Source of the DNA: JACCWM01 sp040393065
GTDB lineage: Bacteria; Myxococcota_A; Bradymonadia; Bradymonadales; Bradymonadaceae
Length of the DNA stretch: 64,000 bases
Direction: 5' to 3'
Assembly (NCBI GenBank): GCA_040393065.1
Contig: JBEBUW010000013.1
Span: 1-64,000, forward strand
Positions 1 through 7,492 of this stretch are shown here, piece by piece. Below the pieces are notes generated by a model. The model did no database searches. It saw only the letters and a program-made list of their open reading frames with translations, and was not told the origin of the DNA. Position numbers and translations under genes: made by a program. Each line of letters starts with the position of its first letter. The stretch's first letter is position 1.

Positions 1-55
1 AGAAAAATTTTGCAGTGACGAGGCTCAAGTGCGCAAAAATTCTGGCAGAAAATTT
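1..55. repeat. 55-bp exact dispersed repeat, copy 1 (window edge)
   Basis: Bases 1-55 are identical to 42009-42063 in the same orientation. A further shared 16-base block follows at 57-72 (42073-42088). After that the two copies diverge. The other copy is the 3' trailer of a structured non-coding element, and this copy begins at the first base of the window. The same element may therefore end just left of the window. The identity is seen directly. The missing upstream copy is inference. Confidence 0.9.
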
Positions 56-130
56 GTAGAAAATTTCAGAAAAAAATAGAAATTTCTATAAATTTCTAGA
101 ATTTTCTGTCTTTTCAAGAACTGTTCTGTC

Positions 131-146
131 CCGGCCGGCCGGCCGG
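131..146. repeat. (CCGG)4 tandem palindrome
   Basis: Four consecutive CCGG units form a perfect 16-base self-complementary block. It sits in otherwise AT-rich sequence, about 75 bases after the dispersed 55-bp repeat. Function is unknown. It could form a very stable hairpin on either strand. Confidence 0.8.
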
Positions 147-552
147 TCCTGGAAATTTCTACATTTCCACGAATTACCCGCTCACATTCACCTTTTCGGC
201 TTTCTGGCTTTTTCCATGCCCCCATCCTTTGCACCTTCGCAAGAAACACGCCCCCTCCCAAATCCCCGCGCGCAGCGTTTTCTTACCCCCCAATGAAACC
301 CTAACCAACGCCCTACTTCTTCACGTTTCACCCTTCGTTCTTTCTTTATTTTTCTCTACTTAGCCTGCCTCAATTTATTCCTTCGCGGCTTCGTGAGAGA
401 CACGCCTTTATTGCACTCTTACGTGGTCTTTCCTTTGCAACAATTCGCGACTTCGCAACTTCGCGCCCCCCTTGAGACTTTGCTTTTCAAACGCCCCCGA
501 CCCCTGCTGTCCTAATAATTGGTGAGTAATTGCCAGGAAAAACCGGGGCCCT

Positions 553-2799
553 TCAACGCTCCGGCTCCCAGACTCCCAGATACGTGCAACGCGGCCCTGG
601 CTCGATCGTAAACGAAAACGTCTCCTCCCGACCGGCATCTGGATTACGCACCGTAATCGTATGCTCGCCCACCGGCAAAGGATGTCCTTTGAGCATCATG
701 CGCCGCCCTTCCAGCCGCCGCCCATTGATCGCGAGCTCATTGTGCGCGGGTTCCATTGCCCGAAAATCCAGACACCCCATCTCCAGCGGCGAAAGCTCCA
801 TCATAATCTGTCCATCCTGCAGCCGACTGACCACATACGTCCCCTCCTTCGCAGCGTACCCGGCCAGCTCCGCACGCACCCGCAACGTCTCGGCTCCGGC
901 ATATTCCCCGCGCACCGGCGCCGTTCCCAGCGAGTTGCCGTTCACCTCGATGCGCGCTCCCGCCGGCCGAGACTCGATCCGTACCGGCACCAGACGCTCT
1001 ACCCGGGCAGGCCGCACCGTCGGCGTTTTCTTCTCCGTCACTTTCTCTGTCACTTTTTCATCAGGCGCATTTTCCTCCGCCTGAGCCGGCACCTTTTCCA
1101 CCGGCTCCGGCGCCGCTTCTACAACGCTGACAACCTCCGCCGCTTTCTCATTCTTGTCATTCTCGTCTACAGGCCGCGTAGTTTGAACTGGCTGCACAGG
1201 CTGCAACACCGCATCCGCCGCTTCCAGCGCCAGCACCTGACGCTGCCCCAGCTCCAGCGTAAAACTCCGTGTCTCATAACCGTCCAATGCAAGCTGGATA
1301 TTGTGCAAACCCGCCGGCATCTCCAGCGCATACGGTGTCGTCTTGCCTACGAGCTGCGCACCATTCACAATAATCCGTGCCCCCGGCGGCTCGCTCTCCA
1401 GCACAATCGTGCCCTCCGCCGAAGCGCCCACAAGCCAGAACACAAGCCCCGAGCCCAGCAACACGCCCAGCATCAGCGCCACACCCAGCCAGCGTTTAGA
1501 ACCGCGCCGCCCGGCATGTTCTGCAGGCACAACTTCCCCGAACTCTTCCGCTTCTGTTTCTTCCGCTTCCGTCCTATCCGCCGCTGCACTTTCCTGACAC
1601 TGCTCGGCAAATTGTTCGGCATCCGTCTTTGTGACTACGGGAAGCGCAATCGAGGAAACGGTCTCCTCAAAAGGCTCCGCCCCACCTCCTGATATCCCTC
1701 CCGACGCGCTGTTTACAGAAATCCCGGCCGCTGGCGTCAGCGTTTCCCCACCCTCATCCCCCAGTCCCAGCCGCTCCAACTCCAGATTCAGCGCCGCATC
1801 CAGATCAAGCCCCGAAGGCGTCATCCCCGAACGACTCCCGCCCCGCCCTATCCGATGCGCCTCCGGCTCCACACCCTCCGGAAACAGCTCCGCCAAAAGC
1901 CGCGCCACATCACGACTCGTTACCGTATTGCCGCTGCCATACAAACGCTGCGTGAGTGCAATTTGCATCTCCTCAATCGTCTGATACCGCGCCTGCGGAT
2001 CGCGCTCCAGCGCGCACGAAACAATCTCATCCAGCTCCGCGTCCACCTCCGGATTCAACACGCCCGGCGGATCAAATTCGCATAGTCGCACCTGCTCCAA
2101 CGTCTCGAGATCACTATCCCCTTCAAAGGGACGCACCCCGGTCAAAAGCTCGTACAACAGCACGCCGGCCGAAAAAATATCACTGCGCGCATCCACCACC
2201 TTGCCCGACGCCTGCTCCGGACTCATATAACAGCACTTGCCCTGCAAGCGGCCCGACATCGTCACCGACAATTTCCCTGTCGCACGCGCGATCCCAAAAT
2301 CGATCAGCTTCACTTCCCCTTCGCGCGACAACAACACATTCGACGGACTCACATCCCGGTGCACAATGCCCAGCGGCACGCCCTCTGCATCCGTTTTCTG
2401 ATGCGCATACCCCAGCCCCTTACTCAGCTCGATCAAAATATACAGCGATTGCTCCACCGGAAGCTGCCGCCCCGCCGCCTTCAAATGCCGCAAAACATCC
2501 CGCAAATCCCGCCCGGCCACATACTCCATCGCAATGAAATACTCGCCGTTTTCCTCCCCCATATCGAATACCGGAACGATATTTCCATGAGTTAAGTTGA
2601 CGACAATGCGTCCTTCGTCCAAAAACTTGGTGACGAACTCCGGATCGTCGGCCAGATGTGGTAGGATCGTCTTGATAATTACGGTCTTCTCAAAACCTCC
2701 CGCTCCGTGCGATTTTGCGACAAAGATCTCCCCCATCCCACCCGCTGCAATGCGGTGGTGCAATTCATAGCGCCCCAGTGTTCGTACGATCTCTGTCAT
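553..2799 (-). CDS. Ser/Thr protein kinase with PEGA domains
   Basis: A membrane-anchored eukaryotic-like (PknB-type) protein kinase of 748 residues. The cytoplasmic N-terminal kinase domain (about residues 9-285) has the glycine-rich loop GGMGE, the ATP-binding Lys in VIIKT (about 43), the catalytic HRD (147-149) and DFG (167-169), and an SPEQ P+1 segment, so it should be active. A charged linker and one membrane helix (RWLGVALMLG onward, about 435-460) follow. The outer part has two clear PEGA repeats (PPGAR.. and PAGAR..) and a third, degenerate one at the C-terminus. PEGA modules are thought to bind envelope surface components, so an envelope-sensing role is inferred. An in-frame TTG lies 39 bases upstream, but the ATG at 2799 gives the usual start just before the kinase fold. 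The gene appears monocistronic and its substrate is unknown. Confidence 0.93.
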   Translation of the reverse strand: MTEIVRTLGRYELHHRIAAGGMGEIFVAKSHGAGGFEKTVIIKTILPHLADDPEFVTKFLDEGRIVVNLTHGNIVPVFDMGEENGEYFIAMEYVAGRDLRDVLRHLKAAGRQLPVEQSLYILIELSKGLGYAHQKTDAEGVPLGIVHRDVSPSNVLLSREGEVKLIDFGIARATGKLSVTMSGRLQGKCCYMSPEQASGKVVDARSDIFSAGVLLYELLTGVRPFEGDSDLETLEQVRLCEFDPPGVLNPEVDAELDEIVSCALERDPQARYQTIEEMQIALTQRLYGSGNTVTSRDVARLLAELFPEGVEPEAHRIGRGGSRSGMTPSGLDLDAALNLELERLGLGDEGGETLTPAAGISVNSASGGISGGGAEPFEETVSSIALPVVTKTDAEQFAEQCQESAAADRTEAEETEAEEFGEVVPAEHAGRRGSKRWLGVALMLGVLLGSGLVFWLVGASAEGTIVLESEPPGARIIVNGAQLVGKTTPYALEMPAGLHNIQLALDGYETRSFTLELGQRQVLALEAADAVLQPVQPVQTTRPVDENDKNEKAAEVVSVVEAAPEPVEKVPAQAEENAPDEKVTEKVTEKKTPTVRPARVERLVPVRIESRPAGARIEVNGNSLGTAPVRGEYAGAETLRVRAELAGYAAKEGTYVVSRLQDGQIMMELSPLEMGCLDFRAMEPAHNELAINGRRLEGRRMMLKGHPLPVGEHTITVRNPDAGREETFSFTIEPGPRCTYLGVWEPER

Positions 2800-2965
2800 G
2801 AATTTTTCGAGGGAAACCAACCTGTAAACAACTTCCAACCCCGGACGGCGTCACTTTAACACAACATATTTTTCCAGATACACGATTCTTTCCTGCAGGA
2901 TTCTCAAATCCCCGATCCATAACACAGTATCCCTGCAACCTGTCGATTGATAAAAGAGGTTCCCC

Positions 2966-3493
2966 ATGAGAAGTACAACTTCTTCCAATTCAGCCACATT
3001 CGATACACACTTAGGACTGCGCGCCTCCGCATTTCGCCGCGTCCTCACCACCAAACCACTCTTTCAAAGCATGCTCGCGGTGCGCATGCCCCTGCTGGCG
3101 CTGGCCGGCGCACGCATCGATCACCTCGACCTGCACAGCTGCGAAGTCCGCCTGCCCCACGGCTGGCGCAGCCAGAACATCTTCGGCTCCACCTACTTTG
3201 CCGCCACCCTCATGGCCGCCGAAGCCGCCTGCGGAACCATCGTCCTTTTGCACGAACAAAACTCGCCCGACAAATTCGCGCCGATCGTAAAATCCATCCA
3301 GGCTGAATTCCCCCGCGCCGCCTACTCCGACATCGTGTTCTCCTGCGACCAGGGCGAACAGGTCGCCGCCTGGCTGGAACGCGCACGCAACAGCCGCAAA
3401 CGCGAAGAAACCACACTCCAGGTCATCGGAACCACCCAAGACGGCGAAGTCGCCCGCGTATCCGTCACCTGGTCAGCGCGCCTCAGACCGTGA
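2966..3493 (+). CDS. DUF4442 hotdog-fold thioesterase-like protein
   Basis: A 175-residue protein resembling the DUF4442 (YiiD C-terminal-like) hotdog-fold family, related to acyl-CoA thioesterases. The family-like core is the stretch from MPLLALAGARI through LPHGWRSQNIFGSTYFAA to MAAEAACG (about residues 42-90), where a long helix packs in the hotdog fold. There is no signal peptide, so it is probably cytosolic. AGAGG about 9 bases before the ATG supports the start. The stop codon overlaps the next small gene by four bases, which implies translational coupling. Acyl substrate and physiological role cannot be told from sequence. Confidence 0.75.
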   Translation: MRSTTSSNSATFDTHLGLRASAFRRVLTTKPLFQSMLAVRMPLLALAGARIDHLDLHSCEVRLPHGWRSQNIFGSTYFAATLMAAEAACGTIVLLHEQNSPDKFAPIVKSIQAEFPRAAYSDIVFSCDQGEQVAAWLERARNSRKREETTLQVIGTTQDGEVARVSVTWSARLRP

Positions 3494-3693
3494 TCCCGCC
3501 CGATACCTCCATGCCCGTCTACGATCCGCCGCTGAGCATCTGGCCGGGAATCATCACACTGGCCCTCGGCATTTTGATCCTGACCTACATGCTCGTCCGG
3601 ATCACCCGTAACTACCGGCAGGCGCGCGCGCAAAACTCATCTCCACCGCCAACATCGCCCCCGCCTGAAACCACGCCCGATCCCGAGCCATGA
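3490..3693 (+). CDS. Small single-pass membrane protein
   Basis: A 67-residue ORF whose GTG start overlaps the TGA stop of the preceding DUF4442 gene (GTGA). It has one hydrophobic helix (IWPGIITLALGILILTYMLV, about residues 17-36), then a basic stretch and a proline-rich tail. No family is recognised. The tight overlap and the rho-independent terminator right after it argue that it is real and co-expressed with the upstream gene. A later in-frame ATG at 3511 is an alternative start. Confidence 0.55.
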   Translation: MIPPDTSMPVYDPPLSIWPGIITLALGILILTYMLVRITRNYRQARAQNSSPPPTSPPPETTPDPEP

Positions 3694-3720
3694 CCCTTTT
3701 TCTGGGAACTTTCACGCCCC

Positions 3721-3766
3721 ACCGCGGTCTACTCCTTCAGGAGTAGTCGGCGGTACCCTTTTATTT
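3721..3766 (+). terminator. Rho-independent terminator
   Basis: An inner 7-bp stem CTACTCC/GGAGTAG with a TTCA loop (3729-3746) is extended by an outer ACCGC/GCGGT pairing across a 3x3 internal loop (3721-3725 with 3750-3754). A T-rich tail follows (about 3758-3767). It separates the DUF4442 pair from the sigma factor gene. Confidence 0.8.
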
Positions 3767-3794
3767 TCTGTGCGCTCTAGCCGCTGGCTGATGT

Positions 3795-4376
3795 ATGAAC
3801 ACGCGTCGCGAACGAAAAATGATCCGCGGATTAAAAGCCCGCGACGAAGACGCCTTCACCGAATGCGTCCTCACCTACCAGCACAAAGTCTTCAATATCT
3901 GTCTGCGCATCATGGGCGATCGCGAAGAAGCCGAAGACCTTGCCCAGGAAGTGTTTGTTGCCGTTTTCAAATACATCGATTCCTTTCGCGGTGAATCTAA
4001 ATTCTCCACATGGCTCTACCGTATCACGATCAATCGCGCCCAGAACCGCCTGCAATACCTGGCCCGGCGCTCGCACCACCTGCACGGAGGCATCGATGAA
4101 CCCGAACACGCCGCTCTCAGCGAAAGCCCGCTCAGCGCCGCCATCCCCAGACCCGATGGCCAGGCCATCGGCAACGAACTCGAAACCATCGTCCAGGAAG
4201 GACTCCTCCAGCTCAGCGAAGATTTCCGCCTGATCCTGGTCCTGCGCGACATTGAAAACTTGAGCTACAAAGAAATCTCCGAAATCGTCGAACTCAACGA
4301 AGGAACCGTCAAAAGCCGATTGTTTCGCGCACGCGTCGCACTCAAAGAATACGTCGACTCCCGCTACATCACCTGA
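3795..4376 (+). CDS. ECF-type RNA polymerase sigma factor (RpoE-like)
   Basis: A 193-residue group IV (extracytoplasmic function) sigma-70 protein. Region 2 covers about residues 25-90, with the hallmark DREEAEDLAQEVF and the -10-recognition helix ending FSTWLYRITINR. A variable linker follows. Region 4 is at about 135-190, with LSYKEISEIVELNEGTVKSR as the -35 helix-turn-helix. It directs core polymerase to a dedicated regulon, typically the envelope stress response. The next gene encodes a matching membrane anti-sigma factor, the classical pairing. The family assignment is very secure. The regulon is unknown. Confidence 0.95.
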   Translation: MNTRRERKMIRGLKARDEDAFTECVLTYQHKVFNICLRIMGDREEAEDLAQEVFVAVFKYIDSFRGESKFSTWLYRITINRAQNRLQYLARRSHHLHGGIDEPEHAALSESPLSAAIPRPDGQAIGNELETIVQEGLLQLSEDFRLILVLRDIENLSYKEISEIVELNEGTVKSRLFRARVALKEYVDSRYIT

Positions 4377-4437
4377 ACCATCGACAAGCCCCCAATGCCA
4401 TGACCTAAAACCATGGCAAGTTACGGTGAATATCGCC

Positions 4438-4887
4438 ATGACCCACACAAACCAACCAGACGAAGACTTCCTCGACGAACAGGACGCCCTCTTCAACGCC
4501 TGGCTCGATGGCGAACTCAACCCGACCGAACTCGCCGCCTTCGAAAAACGCCTGGCGCAAGATCCCGACTTCAAAAGCGCGCACGAACAATTCAAAAGCA
4601 TCATGCAAATTGTCCGAAAAATCCCCTTCGAATTTGCACCGGACGATTTCGTCGACAAAGTCCAGGGCCACATCCGCCAGCGCTCCCGCGGACGCTTTTT
4701 TACCGACAACTTCCTCACCCAGCAGCGCATGCCCTACGAAGTCGTCGCCCTGGTCATGATGCTCGTCATGGCCGCCGTCTACATCCTGATGGAAGCCCCC
4801 GACACCAACGTCACCCCGGTCGTCTCCATCCCCTCACTGAACACACCCGAACTCCAGGCCCCGCCACCACCTGCACCACAAGAATGA
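4438..4887 (+). CDS. Membrane anti-sigma factor
   Basis: A 149-residue protein placed directly after the ECF sigma gene. Its N-terminal domain (about residues 8-65; LDGELNPTELAAFEKRLAQD) is typical of anti-sigma domains with the DGEL.. / ..E..L..DP pattern. It lacks the zinc HxxxCxxC motif. One membrane helix follows (about 100-120; VVALVMMLVMAAVYIL), then a short proline-rich periplasmic tail. It presumably sequesters the sigma factor at the inner membrane until a signal releases it. ATG 4438 has GGTGA 8 bases upstream. A GTG at 4426 is possible but lacks a site. Confidence 0.85.
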   Translation: MTHTNQPDEDFLDEQDALFNAWLDGELNPTELAAFEKRLAQDPDFKSAHEQFKSIMQIVRKIPFEFAPDDFVDKVQGHIRQRSRGRFFTDNFLTQQRMPYEVVALVMMLVMAAVYILMEAPDTNVTPVVSIPSLNTPELQAPPPPAPQE

Positions 4888-4893
4888 TTTGTG

Positions 4894-4913
4894 ATACCAT
4901 AGTTTCATGGTAT
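4894..4913. other. Hairpin after the anti-sigma gene
   Basis: A perfect 7-bp stem ATACCAT/ATGGTAT with a six-base loop sits 7 bases after the anti-sigma stop. It lacks a clear T-tract, so it may be an mRNA-stabilising hairpin or a weak terminator. It could also be part of the leader of the next gene. Confidence 0.45.
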
Positions 4914-4987
4914 GATTTGACTACCTGGCGCCCGTCCCAAATCGTTTCTGGTCGCCAGCTCACTTTTTCCCTCTCCGGGCATTGATA

Positions 4988-6532
4988 ATGGAAATGTTTC
5001 GCCACCATACATCACGTTTCTCCGCGCTCTGCTTTTTGATCTGCTCCGCCACCCTGAGCCTTGGCCTGGCCCTGCCTGCTGCTGCCCAGGAACAACTGGC
5101 CGGCGCCGCGCCCACCAACAACACGCAGCCAATCAACGAACAGGCAAAAATTTCCGGCTACCTCGAGCGCGATACCGGCAAAACCTTCCACAAACTGCAC
5201 GCCGCCATCGACGCCACGCTGGCCGGCCCCGAAATCGGCACCACCAAAATCGGAATTCACGCCGTCGATGTGGCCACCGGCGAAATCCTGTACTCCCGAA
5301 ACGCCGACCTCACCATGAACCCGGCCAGCAACATGAAGCTGATCACCGGCGCAGCCCTGCTCGACGTTCTTGGCCCCAACCACCGTTTCCACACACATCT
5401 CCGCGCCCTTCAGGTCGAAGGCGACACCATCCCCGGCGACCTCTACATCCAGGGCCAGGGCGAGTCGTCCCTGGTCTATGATGACATCCTAGGCTGGGCC
5501 GGACGGCTGCGCCAGCAAGGCATCCGCCACATTCAGGGCGATCTCGTCATCGACGATCTCTTCTTCGCCGGCGGCTACATCCCACCCGGCTACGACCAGA
5601 AAAACACCGACGCCTCCTATCGTCCCGCCATCGGCGCCTTCTCGATCAACTTCAACGCCGTCACCCTGCACATTACCCCCGCCACCAACGGCGAACCCGT
5701 CAAAGTCCTCCTCGATCCACCCAACGCACACATTGAAATCATCAACAACGCGCAGACCGTCACCGGCAGAACCTCGCGCGTGCACGTCGCAGCGCGCGGC
5801 GACGCCGAACGCACCACCATCACAATCTCCGGCCGCCTTGGCGAAGCCGCCAATCCGGTCGCCGTCCGCAAACGCATCGACCACCCGCCACTTTTCGCCG
5901 GCTCCGCCTTTCGCAACGCCCTGGAAGTCGTCGGCATCGAAGTCGCCGGAAAAGTCCGCACCGGCCAGACCCCCGACAACGCCCGCACCCTGTTCACCCA
6001 CAGCTCGCCGCCCCTGAGCAACCTTGTGGCGACGATGAACAAATCGAGCAACAACTTCATGGCCGAACAACTCCTGCTTTTGCTCGGCGCCACCACCACC
6101 ACGCCCTCCACCTGGGAAGCATCACTCGAACAAGCCAGCGCCTTTTTGCAACGCGCAGGCTTTGGCCCGGGCTCCTACAACCTGCTCAACGGCAGCGGTC
6201 TGTACGACGGCAACAAAGTCAGCCCTCGCCAGTTTGTCCAGCTCCTCCGCTTTATGCGCGACCACCGCTACGCACCGGAATTCCTCGCTTCCCTCTCCAT
6301 CGCCGGCGTCGACGGCACCCTCCTGCGCCGCCTTACCGACACGCCGCTTGCCGGCAATATGCGCGCCAAAACCGGAACACTCGACCACGTCACCGCACTC
6401 AGCGGTTATCTGCAAACCCGCTCCGGCCGCCTGATCGCCTACTCCATTTTGTTCAATGATACCCAGAAGCTATCCGGCTATTACCGACCCCACCAGGACG
6501 CCATTGTAAAAGCACTCTACGAAGTTGATTGA
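4988..6532 (+). CDS. dacB: D-alanyl-D-alanine carboxypeptidase/endopeptidase (PBP4 family)
   Basis: A periplasmic class C penicillin-binding protein (peptidase S13) of 514 residues. It trims pentapeptide stems and/or cleaves peptidoglycan cross-links. An N-terminal signal peptide (about residues 1-33, ending PAAAQ) precedes the catalytic domain. The three active-site motifs are intact: SNMK at 114-117 (nucleophile Ser), SSN in MNKSSNNFM (about 350), and KTG at 461-463. An insertion domain between the first two motifs fits PBP4. The frame can open at TTG 4982, but the ATG at 4988 is preferred. It lies 100 bases after the anti-sigma gene, so it may belong to an envelope-stress set. Confidence 0.93.
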   Translation: MEMFRHHTSRFSALCFLICSATLSLGLALPAAAQEQLAGAAPTNNTQPINEQAKISGYLERDTGKTFHKLHAAIDATLAGPEIGTTKIGIHAVDVATGEILYSRNADLTMNPASNMKLITGAALLDVLGPNHRFHTHLRALQVEGDTIPGDLYIQGQGESSLVYDDILGWAGRLRQQGIRHIQGDLVIDDLFFAGGYIPPGYDQKNTDASYRPAIGAFSINFNAVTLHITPATNGEPVKVLLDPPNAHIEIINNAQTVTGRTSRVHVAARGDAERTTITISGRLGEAANPVAVRKRIDHPPLFAGSAFRNALEVVGIEVAGKVRTGQTPDNARTLFTHSSPPLSNLVATMNKSSNNFMAEQLLLLLGATTTTPSTWEASLEQASAFLQRAGFGPGSYNLLNGSGLYDGNKVSPRQFVQLLRFMRDHRYAPEFLASLSIAGVDGTLLRRLTDTPLAGNMRAKTGTLDHVTALSGYLQTRSGRLIAYSILFNDTQKLSGYYRPHQDAIVKALYEVD

Positions 6533-6589
6533 GTGTTTCCTGAATTTTGACCCTGTTTACCCGATTGCTTTTCACCAGGAGCTGACACG

Positions 6590-7444
6590 ATGTGCCGCTT
6601 ATTTGGATTTCGTTCCGTCATCGTTAGTCAGGTTCACCACAGTCTGGTCAGTGCCGACAATGCCCTGCTGCGCCAGAGCGAACGCCACCCCGACGGCTGG
6701 GGTGTCGCCTACTACGTGGAAGGCGTCCCGCACGTCATCAAAAGCGCATCGACCGCCGTTACCGACAGCCTGTTCCGCCGCGTCTCCGGCATCGTCAGCT
6801 CCGAAACCGTCATTGCACACCTGCGCCGCGCCACCGTCGGCACACTTTCCATCATCAATTCCCACCCCTTCCAGTTCGGAAGCTGGATTTTTGCCCACAA
6901 CGGCCAGATCCCCAATTTCGAACACCACCGCCCCGCCCTGCTCGAACTGGTTGCCCCCGTCTTCCGCCGTTTTGTCCTCGGCGACACCGACAGCGAAGTC
7001 ATTTTCTACCTTCTCATGTCAAACATGGCCCAGCGCATCGACGTGCACCGCAAAGGCGCCCCTATCGAAGACGTCGCCCGCGCCATCCAGTTCACCGTCG
7101 AACAGATCCAGCAAATCACCGGCCTGAACTGCATGGAATCCGCCGCCGAACACGATTTCTACCTGAGTTTCCTCCTCACCAACGGCCATCTCATGCTCGC
7201 CCACCAGGGCGGCAAAGAACTCTATTACAGCACCTACAAAACCCGCTGCCCCGACCGCGAACAATGCGCGAGCTACTCCAAAGTCTGCGAAGCCCCCACT
7301 GACTCCGGCTTCGTCAACCACCTGCTCGTTTCCAGCGAACCGCTCCAGGGCGAAAACATCTGGCACGAAATGAAAACCGGCCAGATCGTCGGCGTCGACT
7401 GGCGCATGCAACTCCACCAATACGGCGCAGCCGCAACTTCCTGA
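6590..7444 (+). CDS. Class II glutamine amidotransferase (YafJ/EgtC-like)
   Basis: A 284-residue Ntn-hydrolase. Cys2 (MCRLFGF), which becomes N-terminal after Met removal, is the catalytic nucleophile. Downstream family motifs are RHPDGWGVAYY, LRRAT.G, NSHPF, FAHNGQI and GDTDSEV. This is the stand-alone glutaminase-type domain of the YafJ/EgtC/DUG3 group. Members hydrolyse gamma-glutamyl amides, for example in ergothioneine synthesis or glutathione turnover. No EgtB or EgtD lies nearby, so the substrate is open. Two Cys residues in the C-terminal part (CPDREQC) are not typical motifs. AGGAG precedes the ATG by 8 bases. Confidence 0.9.
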   Translation: MCRLFGFRSVIVSQVHHSLVSADNALLRQSERHPDGWGVAYYVEGVPHVIKSASTAVTDSLFRRVSGIVSSETVIAHLRRATVGTLSIINSHPFQFGSWIFAHNGQIPNFEHHRPALLELVAPVFRRFVLGDTDSEVIFYLLMSNMAQRIDVHRKGAPIEDVARAIQFTVEQIQQITGLNCMESAAEHDFYLSFLLTNGHLMLAHQGGKELYYSTYKTRCPDREQCASYSKVCEAPTDSGFVNHLLVSSEPLQGENIWHEMKTGQIVGVDWRMQLHQYGAAATS

Positions 7445-7492
7445 CAGCCGAAACCAACTCCAAAAACCGCCCCCCCAATCTACATCTACATT

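Larger units (their letters stand above)
1..552. other. Non-coding region downstream of the kinase gene
   Basis: No ORF with convincing composition or ribosome binding site was found. The left part is very AT-rich, with nested palindromes, for example a perfect 12-base TAGAAATTTCTA at 77-88 followed by a related copy. These are followed abruptly by a 16-base run of four CCGG units at 131-146. The remainder to 552 is pyrimidine-rich on the + strand, with repeated ttcgc words at about 380-465. It lies beyond the 3' end of the minus-strand kinase gene. Confidence 0.6.

Noticed and set aside
530..2600. Several + strand frames opposite the kinase gene
   Set aside because: Pro/Arg/Ser-rich antisense shadows of the kinase coding frame.
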